Shown here in pieces: positions 1 to 5,098 of a stretch of DNA of 5,098 nucleotides. Positions within the stretch are counted from its first letter, which is position 1. The number at the start of each line of letters is the position of its first letter. The notes below the pieces were generated by a model. It had not been told where the DNA came from. It made no database searches and saw only the letters and a list, made by a program, of their open reading frames with translations. This stretch comes from Burkholderiales bacterium (GTDB taxonomy: Bacteria > Pseudomonadota > Gammaproteobacteria > Burkholderiales > Burkholderiaceae_D), in the NCBI GenBank assembly GCA_016197345.1, contig JACPVY010000350.1, forward strand, positions 4,911 through 10,008, written 5' to 3'. The position numbers and the translations under genes are program-made.

Positions 1-225
1 GGAGGCAATTGGTATCAGCCCGGGCGGAATGCAATGTTTTAATTTAAGCAATGCAATCTGACGCGGCGCAAAAAAATGATTATACGTCATTAGCCGTGCA
101 GACCAAGTGGTCTTTGGCATTGTGGCAAACGCATGAGCGATGATTAACCTTGGATCGCACTAGGCTAGTAACTTAAAAACGGAAAAATCGGCGCAAATGT
201 TACTCAGCAAATACTCAACAAAGAC
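1..225. other. Intergenic left edge, no supportable gene
   Basis: This stretch lies downstream of the leftward phosphodiesterase gene. Short open frames enter from the left edge on the + strand (for example one reading GGNWYQPGRNAMF and stopping at 40-42). They could be the tail of a gene outside the window, but the piece is too short to say. Two small palindromes are visible: AGACCA-AG-TGGTCT at 100-113 and ACTAG-G-CTAGT at 159-169. Neither is followed by a T-run on either strand, so they do not look like rho-independent terminators. No tRNA or other RNA gene was recognised. Confidence 0.5.
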
Positions 226-987
226 TCAAGCCAAAAAATCCGCCCCAATCAGATCTATCCTATCGGTGCAAAATGCATCCACGCCCCAGCCAACAATCTC
301 GCGCGCCCTTGCCGCATCGTTGACGGTATAACAAAACAAACCGTAGCCCGCTTGCTTGATGCTATGCGCTAGTTCCGGCGTCAAGACTTTGTGATTGGTA
401 TGCAGCGCCACCGCGCCTAGCTCCTGCAAACGCTGCTGCCAATCCGGCGGCACGCGCTCAAATAGCGCCGCCCGCGCGATCTCGGGCGCTACGCGCTGCG
501 CCTGCGCAAGAGCCTCTAATTCAAACGAAGAAAACAGCGGCATCAAGCTAGCGGGGACAGGATATTGGCGATAAAAGTCCAACACCATTTGCGCCACCAC
601 CGCGCCCGTGCGCTCTGCCGTGCCGGGACTAGGCTTGATTTCGATATTCATCCAAATCTGCTGTTCACGACAAAATTGCAGCACATCCCACAATAGCGGC
701 ACGCGCTCACCAGCAAATTCAGCGCTAAACCAGCTACCTGCATCCATCTGCGTCAAGCTGCTCGCTAGCGTGGTGGCGACGCTACCTGTCCCGCCTGCAG
801 TCTCTTTAATCGTGCGGCCAAAATCGGGGTCATGCATCAGCACGGGCACTTCATCTTGCGTCAACATCACATCAAATTCCACCGCCTTAAAGCCATACGC
901 TAAGCCGCAACGCATTGCCGCTAGCGTATTTTCTGGCGCTAACTTACCGCCGCCGCGATGCGCTACCACCTTCGGAAATTGCCACAT
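226..987 (-). CDS. ugpQ: Glycerophosphodiester phosphodiesterase (UgpQ-like, cytoplasmic)
   Basis: The 253-residue product should hydrolyse glycerophosphodiesters, such as those from phospholipid deacylation, to sn-glycerol 3-phosphate and an alcohol. The GDPD TIM-barrel signatures appear in order: HRG at residues 10-12 followed by PENT at 18-21, the ExD metal ligands at 37-39 (EFD), the catalytic HDP at 52-54, EIK at 116-118, and the C-terminal YTVN (220-223) and D242 region. There is no signal peptide, and the length matches the short cytoplasmic UgpQ class, not the longer periplasmic GlpQ class. The frame is open upstream to 1038, but I chose the ATG at 987 because AGAGGTG lies just before it and the conserved fold begins five residues in. 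The gene is divergent from the CoA-transferase. No ugp transporter gene is visible nearby, so the symbol reflects family similarity only. Confidence 0.93.
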   Translation of the reverse strand: MWQFPKVVAHRGGGKLAPENTLAAMRCGLAYGFKAVEFDVMLTQDEVPVLMHDPDFGRTIKETAGGTGSVATTLASSLTQMDAGSWFSAEFAGERVPLLWDVLQFCREQQIWMNIEIKPSPGTAERTGAVVAQMVLDFYRQYPVPASLMPLFSSFELEALAQAQRVAPEIARAALFERVPPDWQQRLQELGAVALHTNHKVLTPELAHSIKQAGYGLFCYTVNDAARAREIVGWGVDAFCTDRIDLIGADFLA

Positions 988-990
988 GTT

Positions 991-997
991 CACCTCT
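991..997 (-). promoter_or_regulatory. Ribosome binding site of the phosphodiesterase gene
   Basis: On the minus strand AGAGGTG precedes the ATG at 987, with five bases between GAGG and the start codon. This decides the start in favour of 987 over the in-frame upstream codons at 1038 and 1029, neither of which has a comparable site. Confidence 0.75.
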
Positions 998-1006
998 GTA
1001 GTTGAT

Positions 1007-1035
1007 TCGACAAGCCCTGTATTTCCCATTACACT
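1007..1035 (+). promoter_or_regulatory. Candidate sigma-70 promoter for the CoA-transferase gene
   Basis: TCGACA at 1007-1012 matches the -35 consensus at five of six bases. It is followed after 17 bp by TACACT at 1030-1035, which matches the -10 consensus at four of six, including the important first, second and last positions. Transcription would start near 1042, giving a leader of about 35 nt before the ATG at 1077. The call is by eye only. Its -10 element overlaps that of the opposing promoter. Confidence 0.4.
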
Positions 1036-1056
1036 CACGTCACTTCACCGAAGCAA
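1028..1056 (-). promoter_or_regulatory. Candidate sigma-70 promoter for the phosphodiesterase gene
   Basis: Read on the minus strand, TTGCTT (1056-1051) and TGTAAT (1033-1028) are separated by exactly 17 bp. The -10 matches consensus at five of six bases; the -35 matches at three, including TTG. Transcription would begin near 1021 and run about 33 nt to the ATG at 987. The -10 hexamers of this and the opposing promoter share positions 1030-1033. By-eye prediction. Confidence 0.42.
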
Positions 1057-1066
1057 TATATCACCT

Positions 1067-1072
1067 AGAGGA
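1067..1072 (+). promoter_or_regulatory. Ribosome binding site of the CoA-transferase gene
   Basis: AGAGGA ends four bases before the ATG at 1077. This site fixes the start at 1077; the longer open frame back to 1002 would add 25 residues that do not resemble the family. Confidence 0.75.
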
Positions 1073-1076
1073 AATC

Positions 1077-2327
1077 ATGACGGCGACAAACGAACAAGCC
1101 CCAATTAAAAAAGCCCTCAGCCATATCCGTGTTTTAGATTTAAGCCGCGTGCTCGCCGGGCCGTGGTGTTCGCAAAACTTGGCCGACCTTGGTGCCGACG
1201 TCATCAAAATTGAAAAGCCCGGCGCTGGTGACGATACCCGCGCTTGGGGGCCACCGTTTGCGAAAGATGCCAACGGCAACGCCACCAGCGAAGCGGCCTA
1301 CTACCTCACCACCAATCGCGGCAAACGCTCGCTCACAGTCGATATCGCCACCCCAGAGGGACAGGCCTTAATTCGCGAACTGATTCCGCACTGCGACGTC
1401 GTGTTAGAAAACTTCAAAGTCGGCCACTTGAAACGCTATGGCCTTGATTATGAAAGCGTGAAAGCGATCCGTCCCGATATCGTCTATTGCTCGGTGACAG
1501 GTTTCGGCCAAACCGGCCCCTACGCACCACGCCCCGGTTATGATTTCCTGATCCAAGGCATGGGCGGTTTGATGTCCATCACAGGTCAGCGCGACGACTT
1601 ACCCGGTGGCGGCCCGCAAAAAGTCGGCGTCGCCTTGGTTGACTTGATGACGGGCATGTATTCCACCGTCGCCGTCCTCGCCGCCCTGACTCACCGCGAC
1701 CGCACTGGCGAGGGACAGGCTATCGACATGGCGCTACTCGACGTACAAGTGGCGATGCTAGCGAATGTCGGCTCAAATTTCTTGACTAGCGGCACCGTGC
1801 CGCAACGCTGGGGCAACGACCACGCCAACATCGTGCCGTATCAAGCTTTTGCTTGTAGCGACGGCCACATCATCGTCACCGTCGGCAACGATGGCCAATA
1901 CCAACGCTTTTGCGAAGTCGGCGGCCAAGCCGAACTCGCCAGCGACGAACGCTTCGCCACCAACCCACTCCGCGTCAAAAACCGCGCCGTGCTAGTGCCC
2001 ATGCTAGAAGAAATGGTGAAGCGCAAAACCAAGCAAGAATGGATAGATCAACTCGAAAAAGCAGGTGTCCCCTGCGGCCCGATCAACAACTTGCAAGAAG
2101 TGTTCGACAACCCACAAGTGCAAGCGCGTGGCGTAGCAATTGACGTGCCGCATCCCACCGCTGGTGCAGTCAAGTTGGTGAGGAATCCAATGCAGTTATC
2201 TGAAACACCATGCGACATGAGCAAAGCGCCACCTTTATTGGGACAGCACACCGAGGAAGTCTTGCGTGAGGTGCTAGGCTATGATGCGGCGAAGATTGCG
2301 GGGTTGAAGGATAAGGGGATCGTGTAA
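1077..2327 (+). CDS. Family III CoA-transferase (CaiB/BaiF family)
   Basis: The 416-residue product belongs to the CaiB/BaiF family, which moves CoA between carboxylic acids through an enzyme-bound aspartyl-CoA thioester. Family marks are the N-terminal RVLDLSRVLAGPWCSQNLADLG (residues 18-39) followed by ADVIKIEKPG (40-49), the DDTRAWGPP stretch (52-60), NRGKRSL (80-86), VLENFK (109-114), the Gly-rich TGFGQTGPY (141-149), and D189 in VALVDLMTG, which aligns with the catalytic aspartate of formyl-CoA transferase. The C-terminal part keeps AGVPCGPIN (329-337). The length is typical of the family. The sequence resembles the succinyl-CoA:glutarate/hydroxymethylglutarate (SUGCT-like) branch more than carnitine CoA-transferase, but substrates cannot be read reliably from sequence. 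It is probably transcribed alone, since the next gene is a mobile-type gene beyond a REP unit. Confidence 0.92.
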   Translation: MTATNEQAPIKKALSHIRVLDLSRVLAGPWCSQNLADLGADVIKIEKPGAGDDTRAWGPPFAKDANGNATSEAAYYLTTNRGKRSLTVDIATPEGQALIRELIPHCDVVLENFKVGHLKRYGLDYESVKAIRPDIVYCSVTGFGQTGPYAPRPGYDFLIQGMGGLMSITGQRDDLPGGGPQKVGVALVDLMTGMYSTVAVLAALTHRDRTGEGQAIDMALLDVQVAMLANVGSNFLTSGTVPQRWGNDHANIVPYQAFACSDGHIIVTVGNDGQYQRFCEVGGQAELASDERFATNPLRVKNRAVLVPMLEEMVKRKTKQEWIDQLEKAGVPCGPINNLQEVFDNPQVQARGVAIDVPHPTAGAVKLVRNPMQLSETPCDMSKAPPLLGQHTEEVLREVLGYDAAKIAGLKDKGIV

Positions 2328-2362
2328 CGTCGTTGGACATGCCATGAGGTGAAAATTACATC

Positions 2363-2385
2363 GTAGGGTGCGCGCCTCGCGCACC
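2363..2385 (+). repeat. REP palindrome 1
   Basis: GTAG is followed by a perfect 8-bp stem, GGTGCGCG / CGCGCACC, with a CCT loop. A 5' GTAG foot next to a GC-rich hairpin is the known recognition signature of REP-associated transposases. It lies 35 bp after the CoA-transferase stop and could also act as an mRNA-end stabilising hairpin, but there is no T-run for a classic terminator. Confidence 0.85.
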
Positions 2386-2465
2386 ATCACGTCGCCAATG
2401 TACGTCCCCATTTTATGAATGGCACGACACAAATCCATTCAAACTTTGTTTTTTTATGATGTTTT

Positions 2466-2484
2466 GGTGCTCAGGGTGGGCGGC
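2466..2484 (-). repeat. Degenerate right-end REP of unit 1
   Basis: GGTGC at 2466-2470 sits where the inverted REP begins in the other two units. The following bases (TCAGGGTGGGCGG) no longer form the palindrome and no CTAC foot is seen. I read this as a decayed REP; it is supported mainly by the alignment of the whole unit. Confidence 0.4.
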
Positions 2485-2523
2485 ATACCACCCGCTTCAA
2501 CCAACATTATTCAAATCCGCGCA

Positions 2524-2529
2524 AGGAGG
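2524..2529 (+). promoter_or_regulatory. Strong ribosome binding site of the transposase gene
   Basis: A full AGGAGG lies six bases before the ATG at 2536 and sets the start. The open frame reaches back to 2419, but those extra 39 codons translate repeat-unit spacer sequence and are not part of the protein family. Confidence 0.88.
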
Positions 2530-2535
2530 AACACC

Positions 2536-3081
2536 ATGTCCGACTATCGCCGCGCCATCATTCCCGGCGCAACGTATTTCTTCACGGTCGTGAGCTATCG
2601 CCGTCGCCCAATTTTATGCGAACCAGAAATCCGCACTGCCTTGCATGAAGCTATCAATTGGGTGCGTGAGCTGCGTCCCTTTACAATTGACGCTTGGGTG
2701 CTATTACCCGACCACCTGCATACGATCTGGACTCTGCCCGCAAATGAAGCTGACTTCGCTACACGCTGGCAAAGTATCAAGCGCCGGGTCTCATCGCAAA
2801 GCGCTGCCTTTTTGCTCAACGCCACCCAACTCAACACCTCGAAAATAAAACGCCGTGAAGCGAGCCTGTGGCAAAGGCGGTTTTGGGAGCATTGCATTCG
2901 CGATGACCATGACTTTGCCCGGCACATGGATTATCTGCATTACAACCCGGTAAAACACGGCCTCGTCACGCGCGTGCAAGATTGGCCTTACTCAACCTTT
3001 CATCGCCATGTTAAAGCGGGACGCTATCCGCTCAATTGGGGTGGTCAAGCCGAGGGAATTGATATTGTAGGAGCGGAATAA
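2536..3081 (+). CDS. REP-associated tyrosine transposase (RAYT, Y1/IS200-like)
   Basis: The 181-residue product is a single-domain HUH endonuclease of the TnpA-REP class. These enzymes bind and cleave single-stranded REP hairpins and are related to IS200/IS605 transposases. Visible marks are the N-terminal YRRAIIPGATYFFTVVSYRR (residues 4-23), the metal-binding HLH of PDHLH (60-62), the W-rich stretch LWQRRFWEHCIRD (111-123), and the catalytic tyrosine Y136 within YLHYNPVKHGLV (133-144). The C-terminus WPYSTFHRHVK..YPLNWGG (150-170) is typical of beta- and gammaproteobacterial RAYTs. All catalytic residues are present and there is no frameshift, so it looks functional. The gene lies between REP unit 1 and units 2 and 3, which carry the GTAG-hairpin substrate expected for this family. 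No terminal inverted repeats frame the gene, so it is probably a single-copy domesticated gene and not an insertion sequence. Confidence 0.93.
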   Translation: MSDYRRAIIPGATYFFTVVSYRRRPILCEPEIRTALHEAINWVRELRPFTIDAWVLLPDHLHTIWTLPANEADFATRWQSIKRRVSSQSAAFLLNATQLNTSKIKRREASLWQRRFWEHCIRDDHDFARHMDYLHYNPVKHGLVTRVQDWPYSTFHRHVKAGRYPLNWGGQAEGIDIVGAE

Positions 3082-3125
3082 CCGGGGGAATTGCATACCC
3101 ACACCGTCAGTTGAACGGCAAAAAA

Positions 3126-3148
3126 GTAGGGTGCGCGAGGCGCGCACC
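3126..3148 (+). repeat. REP palindrome 2
   Basis: GTAG is followed by GGTGCGCG / CGCGCACC with an AGG loop, the reverse complement of the CCT loop in REPs 1 and 4. The stem is perfect over 8 bp. It is followed by ATCACC, as in the other left-end REPs. Confidence 0.87.
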
Positions 3149-3227
3149 ATCACCTTGTAAATGCATGTCCCTATTTATTGATAGCAAGGTCTGCACCCAT
3201 TCATACTTTTTCTCATTGCGGCGTTTT

Positions 3228-3251
3228 GGTGCGCGAGGTCGCGCACCCTAC
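3228..3251 (-). repeat. REP palindrome 3 (inverted)
   Basis: On the minus strand this reads GTAG followed by the same 8-bp stem with a four-base loop (ACCT), one base longer than in the other copies. The flank next to the loop-distal end is AAAACGCCGC on the minus strand, unlike the ATCACC that follows left-end REPs. Confidence 0.87.
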
Positions 3252-3359
3252 ATTTGCAATTCGCGCTACCTTCTCGCTTGGTGTTTAGGGTGGCTGGGAC
3301 AGATTTTTCTTAGAGAGTGGCAATGCGGTCTCCCTCTATCTGCCAGCAGCAATTCAGTC
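3252..3359. other. Spacer between repeat units 2 and 3
   Basis: These 108 bp separate the two well-kept units. I see no gene, hairpin terminator or further REP here. Open frames through it are continuations of frames running across the repeats and are not convincing as protein. Confidence 0.5.
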
Positions 3360-3382
3360 GTAGGGTGCGCGCCTCGCGCACC
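3360..3382 (+). repeat. REP palindrome 4
   Basis: It is identical to REP 1, including the TC before GTAG, the CCT loop and the ATCAC that follows. The 8-bp stem is perfect. Confidence 0.87.
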
Positions 3383-3461
3383 ATCACCTTGCAAATACAT
3401 GTCCCTATTTATTGATAGCAAGGTCTGCACCCATTCATATTTTTTCGCATTGCGGCGACTT

Positions 3462-3484
3462 GGTGCGCGAGGCGCGCCCCCTAC
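3462..3484 (-). repeat. REP palindrome 5 (inverted, one stem mismatch)
   Basis: On the minus strand it reads GTAG then GGGGCGCG / CGCGCACC with a CCT loop. One stem base (T to G relative to the other REPs) breaks pairing near the foot. It lies at the 3' side of the leftward hypothetical gene, so it could serve as an mRNA-end hairpin for that gene as well. Confidence 0.82.
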
Positions 3485-3554
3485 GAAACAAACACATGGC
3501 AAGCGAAATATTAATCCCAGCGCACCATCATCGCCACGACTGCGGGACACACCA

Positions 3555-4412
3555 TCAACCCCGCGCCGCCAAAATTTCCGCAATAACGGGCTTGGTATAT
3601 TTATCTTCTGGGCTAACTTCAAACCCGTCGCCCGGATGATAGTATTCCCCTGCATCAAACGCCTGATACACCGCTAACGTAATCGGCGGCACGAAGCGAT
3701 CGTATTCGGCCCAAAACGGTTCGCAAGTAGCCACCTTAATCGCCGCGTGCATTCTTGTACTGGCATCGTCGTAACTCATCTCACCTTTGGCATACTGCTC
3801 TGCGACAAAATATGCCAACGCTTCCAGCAAATCGGGCGCTGAGCGCGCCATGCTGCTGGCAATTTGGCGCAACAGCGGATAGACAATTACCCCCGTCAAT
3901 GCCGCATCCAATAGCGCCGGATGAACGCTGATCGTGCGCGGTGCGGGATGCTGCCATGTTTGCAGCCTATCCAATTCAAAATAGCCGCGCGTAAACGGTT
4001 GAAAGTAGCGATCAATGCCCAATTGCACACCGAGCGGGCGCAGGATTTCAGCGAGATCGTGCTCAATATCCACAGACTCAAACCGCGCCACCACCTCACC
4101 CGCCAAGGCATGCAAGCCTCTATACAAGCAAACCCCACCAAAACATTCCACATCAACAAACACCAATAGCGCCGTTGGAAACTCAGCGGACAGCGCTAGT
4201 AAGCCGTCCTTCACTTCATCCATTTGCTGATAGATGCGCTCGCACGCCGCTTCGTCCTCGGTTGGATGCAAATCATCGACATTCGGGCAACGCACGATAA
4301 ATCCGTCCCATTGCTCATGCACACGCTTCACTTCGCAATAGCGCCAGCGTTGTTCAGCGGCTTTTGCGGCGTCGGCATGCGTTGTCAACAATCCTTGAAA
4401 TTGATAGCCCAT
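3555..4412 (-). CDS. Hypothetical protein, 285 residues, family not recognised
   Basis: I do not recognise a family. The frame is clean, with normal composition and codon use like its neighbours, and it excludes the opposite-strand frames as shadows. There is no signal peptide and no convincing membrane segment, so the product should be cytoplasmic. Two parts can be seen. An N-terminal part (about 1-155) starts GYQFQGLL, carries the hydrophobic strand TALLVFVDVE (80-89), and ends in an aromatic-rich stretch, DRYFQPFTRGYFELD (134-148). A mostly helical C-terminal part (about 165-285) contains FVAEQYAKGEMSYDDA (202-217). The protein is acidic and rich in Trp, Tyr and Phe. The ATG at 4412 is the only reasonable start near the N-terminus, but it lacks a good Shine-Dalgarno. 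The gene lies 176 bp downstream of the SUMF1-domain gene on the same strand, and its 3' end faces the REP island. Confidence 0.75.
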   Translation of the reverse strand: MGYQFQGLLTTHADAAKAAEQRWRYCEVKRVHEQWDGFIVRCPNVDDLHPTEDEAACERIYQQMDEVKDGLLALSAEFPTALLVFVDVECFGGVCLYRGLHALAGEVVARFESVDIEHDLAEILRPLGVQLGIDRYFQPFTRGYFELDRLQTWQHPAPRTISVHPALLDAALTGVIVYPLLRQIASSMARSAPDLLEALAYFVAEQYAKGEMSYDDASTRMHAAIKVATCEPFWAEYDRFVPPITLAVYQAFDAGEYYHPGDGFEVSPEDKYTKPVIAEILAARG

Positions 4413-4588
4413 AGATATGTAAAGGTGAGGTGGTCTTTTGATATGGTGAGTGAGATTGGAACATAGTTTTTGGGAAAACGGTTGCTATTCATGCTTGAGG
4501 GATTTGGGCCAAAATTTCGCTTCTGCTAGTGGGGGAAATTTGGTCGCTTCCCGCGATAAATTCAAGAGCTAAGCTACGTACCTCAGCT
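4413..4588. other. Intergenic gap between the two leftward genes
   Basis: This 176-bp, fairly AT-rich gap separates the SUMF1-domain stop from the hypothetical start. An imperfect inverted repeat, CCAAAATTTC (4509-4518) and GAAATTTGG (4535-4543) with a 16-nt spacer, is the only secondary structure I noticed. It has no downstream T-run, so I do not call it a terminator. I could not pick out a convincing promoter for the hypothetical gene, though the gap is long enough to hold one. Confidence 0.4.
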
Positions 4589-5098
4589 TCAAACCCTACT
4601 AGCTTGGTTGGCTTTGGACGGCCTCAAGACAAAACGAAAACCAATAAAGTTGCCCTGCCTATCCGGCTGAGTGCCGAAACGGGACGCTGCACTCACGTCC
4701 ATTGCGCCACCGATCCAACCTCCACCACGCAAAAGCCGAAGGTCTTCGCTTTGTTCATTCGCAAACACCTGTGCCAAGCTGGGGTTTGTCACTTCCTCCG
4801 CGCTATATTGCCGCATTGTGTCAACGCACCATTCCCACACATTGCCATGCATTTGATACAGCCCCCAAGCATTGGCGGGCAAGGCACGCACTGATACTGT
4901 TTGCTCACGAAATTCACCAACTTCACCATCGGCATAGGGGTAGTTACCATCGTAATTAGCTTGTCTCGTTGAAATATTCGCACCAAAGCTAAATGGCGTC
5001 GTGCTACCCGCGCGGCAAGCAAATTCCCATTCCGCTTCCGTCGGTAGCGTCGCACTCGCCCCTTGTAGCGCAAGCTTGCTGCAAAATTTTTGCACATC
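4589..5098 (-). CDS. SUMF1 / formylglycine-generating-enzyme-fold protein (C-terminal part, 5' end outside window)
   Basis: The visible 169 residues are the C-terminal half of an FGE-sulfatase (SUMF1) domain. The frame is open to the right edge, so the gene starts beyond 5098; the internal GTG at 5095 is not a real start. Marks in order are the DVQKFC helix (1-6), LPTEAEWEFACRAG (18-31), the NAWGLYQMHGNVWEWC core (76-91), RLLRGGGW (121-128), SAASRFG (136-142), and GFRFVL (153-158) just before the C-terminus. Authentic formylglycine-generating enzymes carry a cysteine pair shortly after the RGGS(F/W) motif. Here the sequence is RGGGWIGGAMDVSAASR with no cysteine, so sulfatase activation by the known copper-cysteine chemistry is unlikely. 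Relatives without this pair include EgtB-type, PvdO-type and kinase- or caspase-associated SUMF1 domains. The N-terminal domain that would decide the role is not in the window. Confidence 0.9.
   Translation of the reverse strand, partial: DVQKFCSKLALQGASATLPTEAEWEFACRAGSTTPFSFGANISTRQANYDGNYPYADGEVGEFREQTVSVRALPANAWGLYQMHGNVWEWCVDTMRQYSAEEVTNPSLAQVFANEQSEDLRLLRGGGWIGGAMDVSAASRFGTQPDRQGNFIGFRFVLRPSKANQASRV

Larger units (their letters stand above)
2363..2484. repeat. BIME-like unit 1 (decayed copy upstream of the transposase)
   Basis: The unit opens with an intact REP at 2363-2385. An 80-nt spacer follows (2386-2465), which aligns along its length with the spacers of the two downstream units: ATCAC after the REP, an AATG..A.GTCCC..ATTT core, CCATTCA in the middle, and GTTTT before the right end. 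Identity by eye is about two thirds. The right-hand REP has decayed: only TTTTGGTGC is clear before the sequence departs from the palindrome near 2471. The approximate end reflects this. The unit occupies most of the gap between the CoA-transferase stop and the transposase Shine-Dalgarno. Confidence 0.7.
3126..3251. repeat. BIME/MITE-like unit 2
   Basis: The 126-bp unit consists of a forward REP (3126-3148), a 79-nt spacer (3149-3227) and an inverted REP (3228-3251). It therefore begins with GTAG and ends with CTAC. The spacer has the same length as that of unit 3 and differs at only six positions by my count (about 92% identity). It begins 44 bp after the transposase stop codon. The 79-nt spacer encodes nothing I recognise. 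Confidence 0.88.
3360..3484. repeat. BIME/MITE-like unit 3
   Basis: The 125-bp unit has the same plan as unit 2: a forward REP (3360-3382), a 79-nt spacer (3383-3461) and an inverted REP (3462-3484). Direct-repeat alignment with unit 2 continues from GTAG to CTAC and stops on both sides, which defines the ends of the unit. Sequence differences are scattered substitutions plus a one-base loop indel. A 70-bp gene-free gap follows before the stop codon of the next, leftward gene. Confidence 0.88.

Noticed and set aside
608..1108. Rightward open frame of 166 codons opposite the phosphodiesterase gene
   Set aside because: It is a shadow on the antisense strand of a gene with clear GDPD motifs and has no family resemblance or ribosome binding site.
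2419..2535. N-terminal extension of the transposase to an ATG at 2419
   Set aside because: The extra 39 residues translate repeat unit 1, do not resemble the RAYT family, and a full AGGAGG sits before the ATG at 2536.
3082..3125. Rho-independent terminator after the transposase gene (CCGT...ACGG before an A-run)
   Set aside because: The stem is only 4 bp and the A-run follows on the + strand, so there is no T-run in the direction of transcription.
2363..3484. CRISPR array
   Set aside because: There are several short palindromic repeats, but spacing is irregular, orientation alternates, and the spacers are themselves homologous. This is a REP/BIME arrangement, with no cas genes.
2363..3484. 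Complete IS200/IS605 insertion sequence
   Set aside because: The transposase motifs fit the REP-associated branch, the flanking units are 125-bp elements in their own right, and no tnpB or element ends bounding the gene are visible.
3111..3677. Rightward open frame of 188 codons across the repeat units, and its leftward counterpart at 3266-3658
   Set aside because: Both read straight through REP palindromes and repeat spacers, giving an internally duplicated peptide that merely mirrors the DNA repeat. There is no ribosome binding site, and the rightward frame overlaps the end of the leftward hypothetical gene.
4509..4543. Terminator for the SUMF1-domain gene
   Set aside because: The inverted repeat is imperfect and AT-rich, with a 16-nt loop and no T-run after it on the minus strand.

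Overview
The window looks like chromosomal DNA from a Gram-negative bacterium, most likely a betaproteobacterium (Neisseriales or Burkholderiales). This rests on the style of the CoA-transferase and the REP-associated transposase, the Shine-Dalgarno sequences and the moderate GC content; no rRNA or marker gene is present to settle it.

Layout from left to right. Positions 1-225 hold no supportable gene. A leftward glycerophosphodiester phosphodiesterase gene (226-987) is divergent from a rightward family III (CaiB/BaiF) CoA-transferase gene (1077-2327). Their 89-bp gap contains two plausible sigma-70 promoters whose -10 elements overlap. Next comes a rightward REP-associated tyrosine transposase gene (RAYT, 2536-3081). 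It is flanked by REP palindromes that begin with GTAG. These are organised as three copies of a roughly 125-bp BIME/MITE-like unit: one decayed copy upstream (about 2363-2484) and two well-kept copies downstream (3126-3251 and 3360-3484). After this repeat island comes a leftward gene for a 285-residue protein I do not recognise (3555-4412). The window ends in the C-terminal part of a leftward SUMF1/formylglycine-generating-enzyme-fold gene (4589-5098, running off the right edge).

The two genes on the left are ordinary housekeeping or metabolic genes, and nothing in the sequence links them in one pathway. The coherent system is the RAYT together with its REP units: a domesticated single-strand transposase of the HUH/Y1 type and the short non-autonomous elements it probably recognises. 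The two downstream units have 79-nt internal spacers of identical length and about 92% identity. The spacer is therefore part of the mobile unit, not random DNA between REPs. The two genes on the right share a strand but are 176 bp apart, so joint transcription is uncertain.
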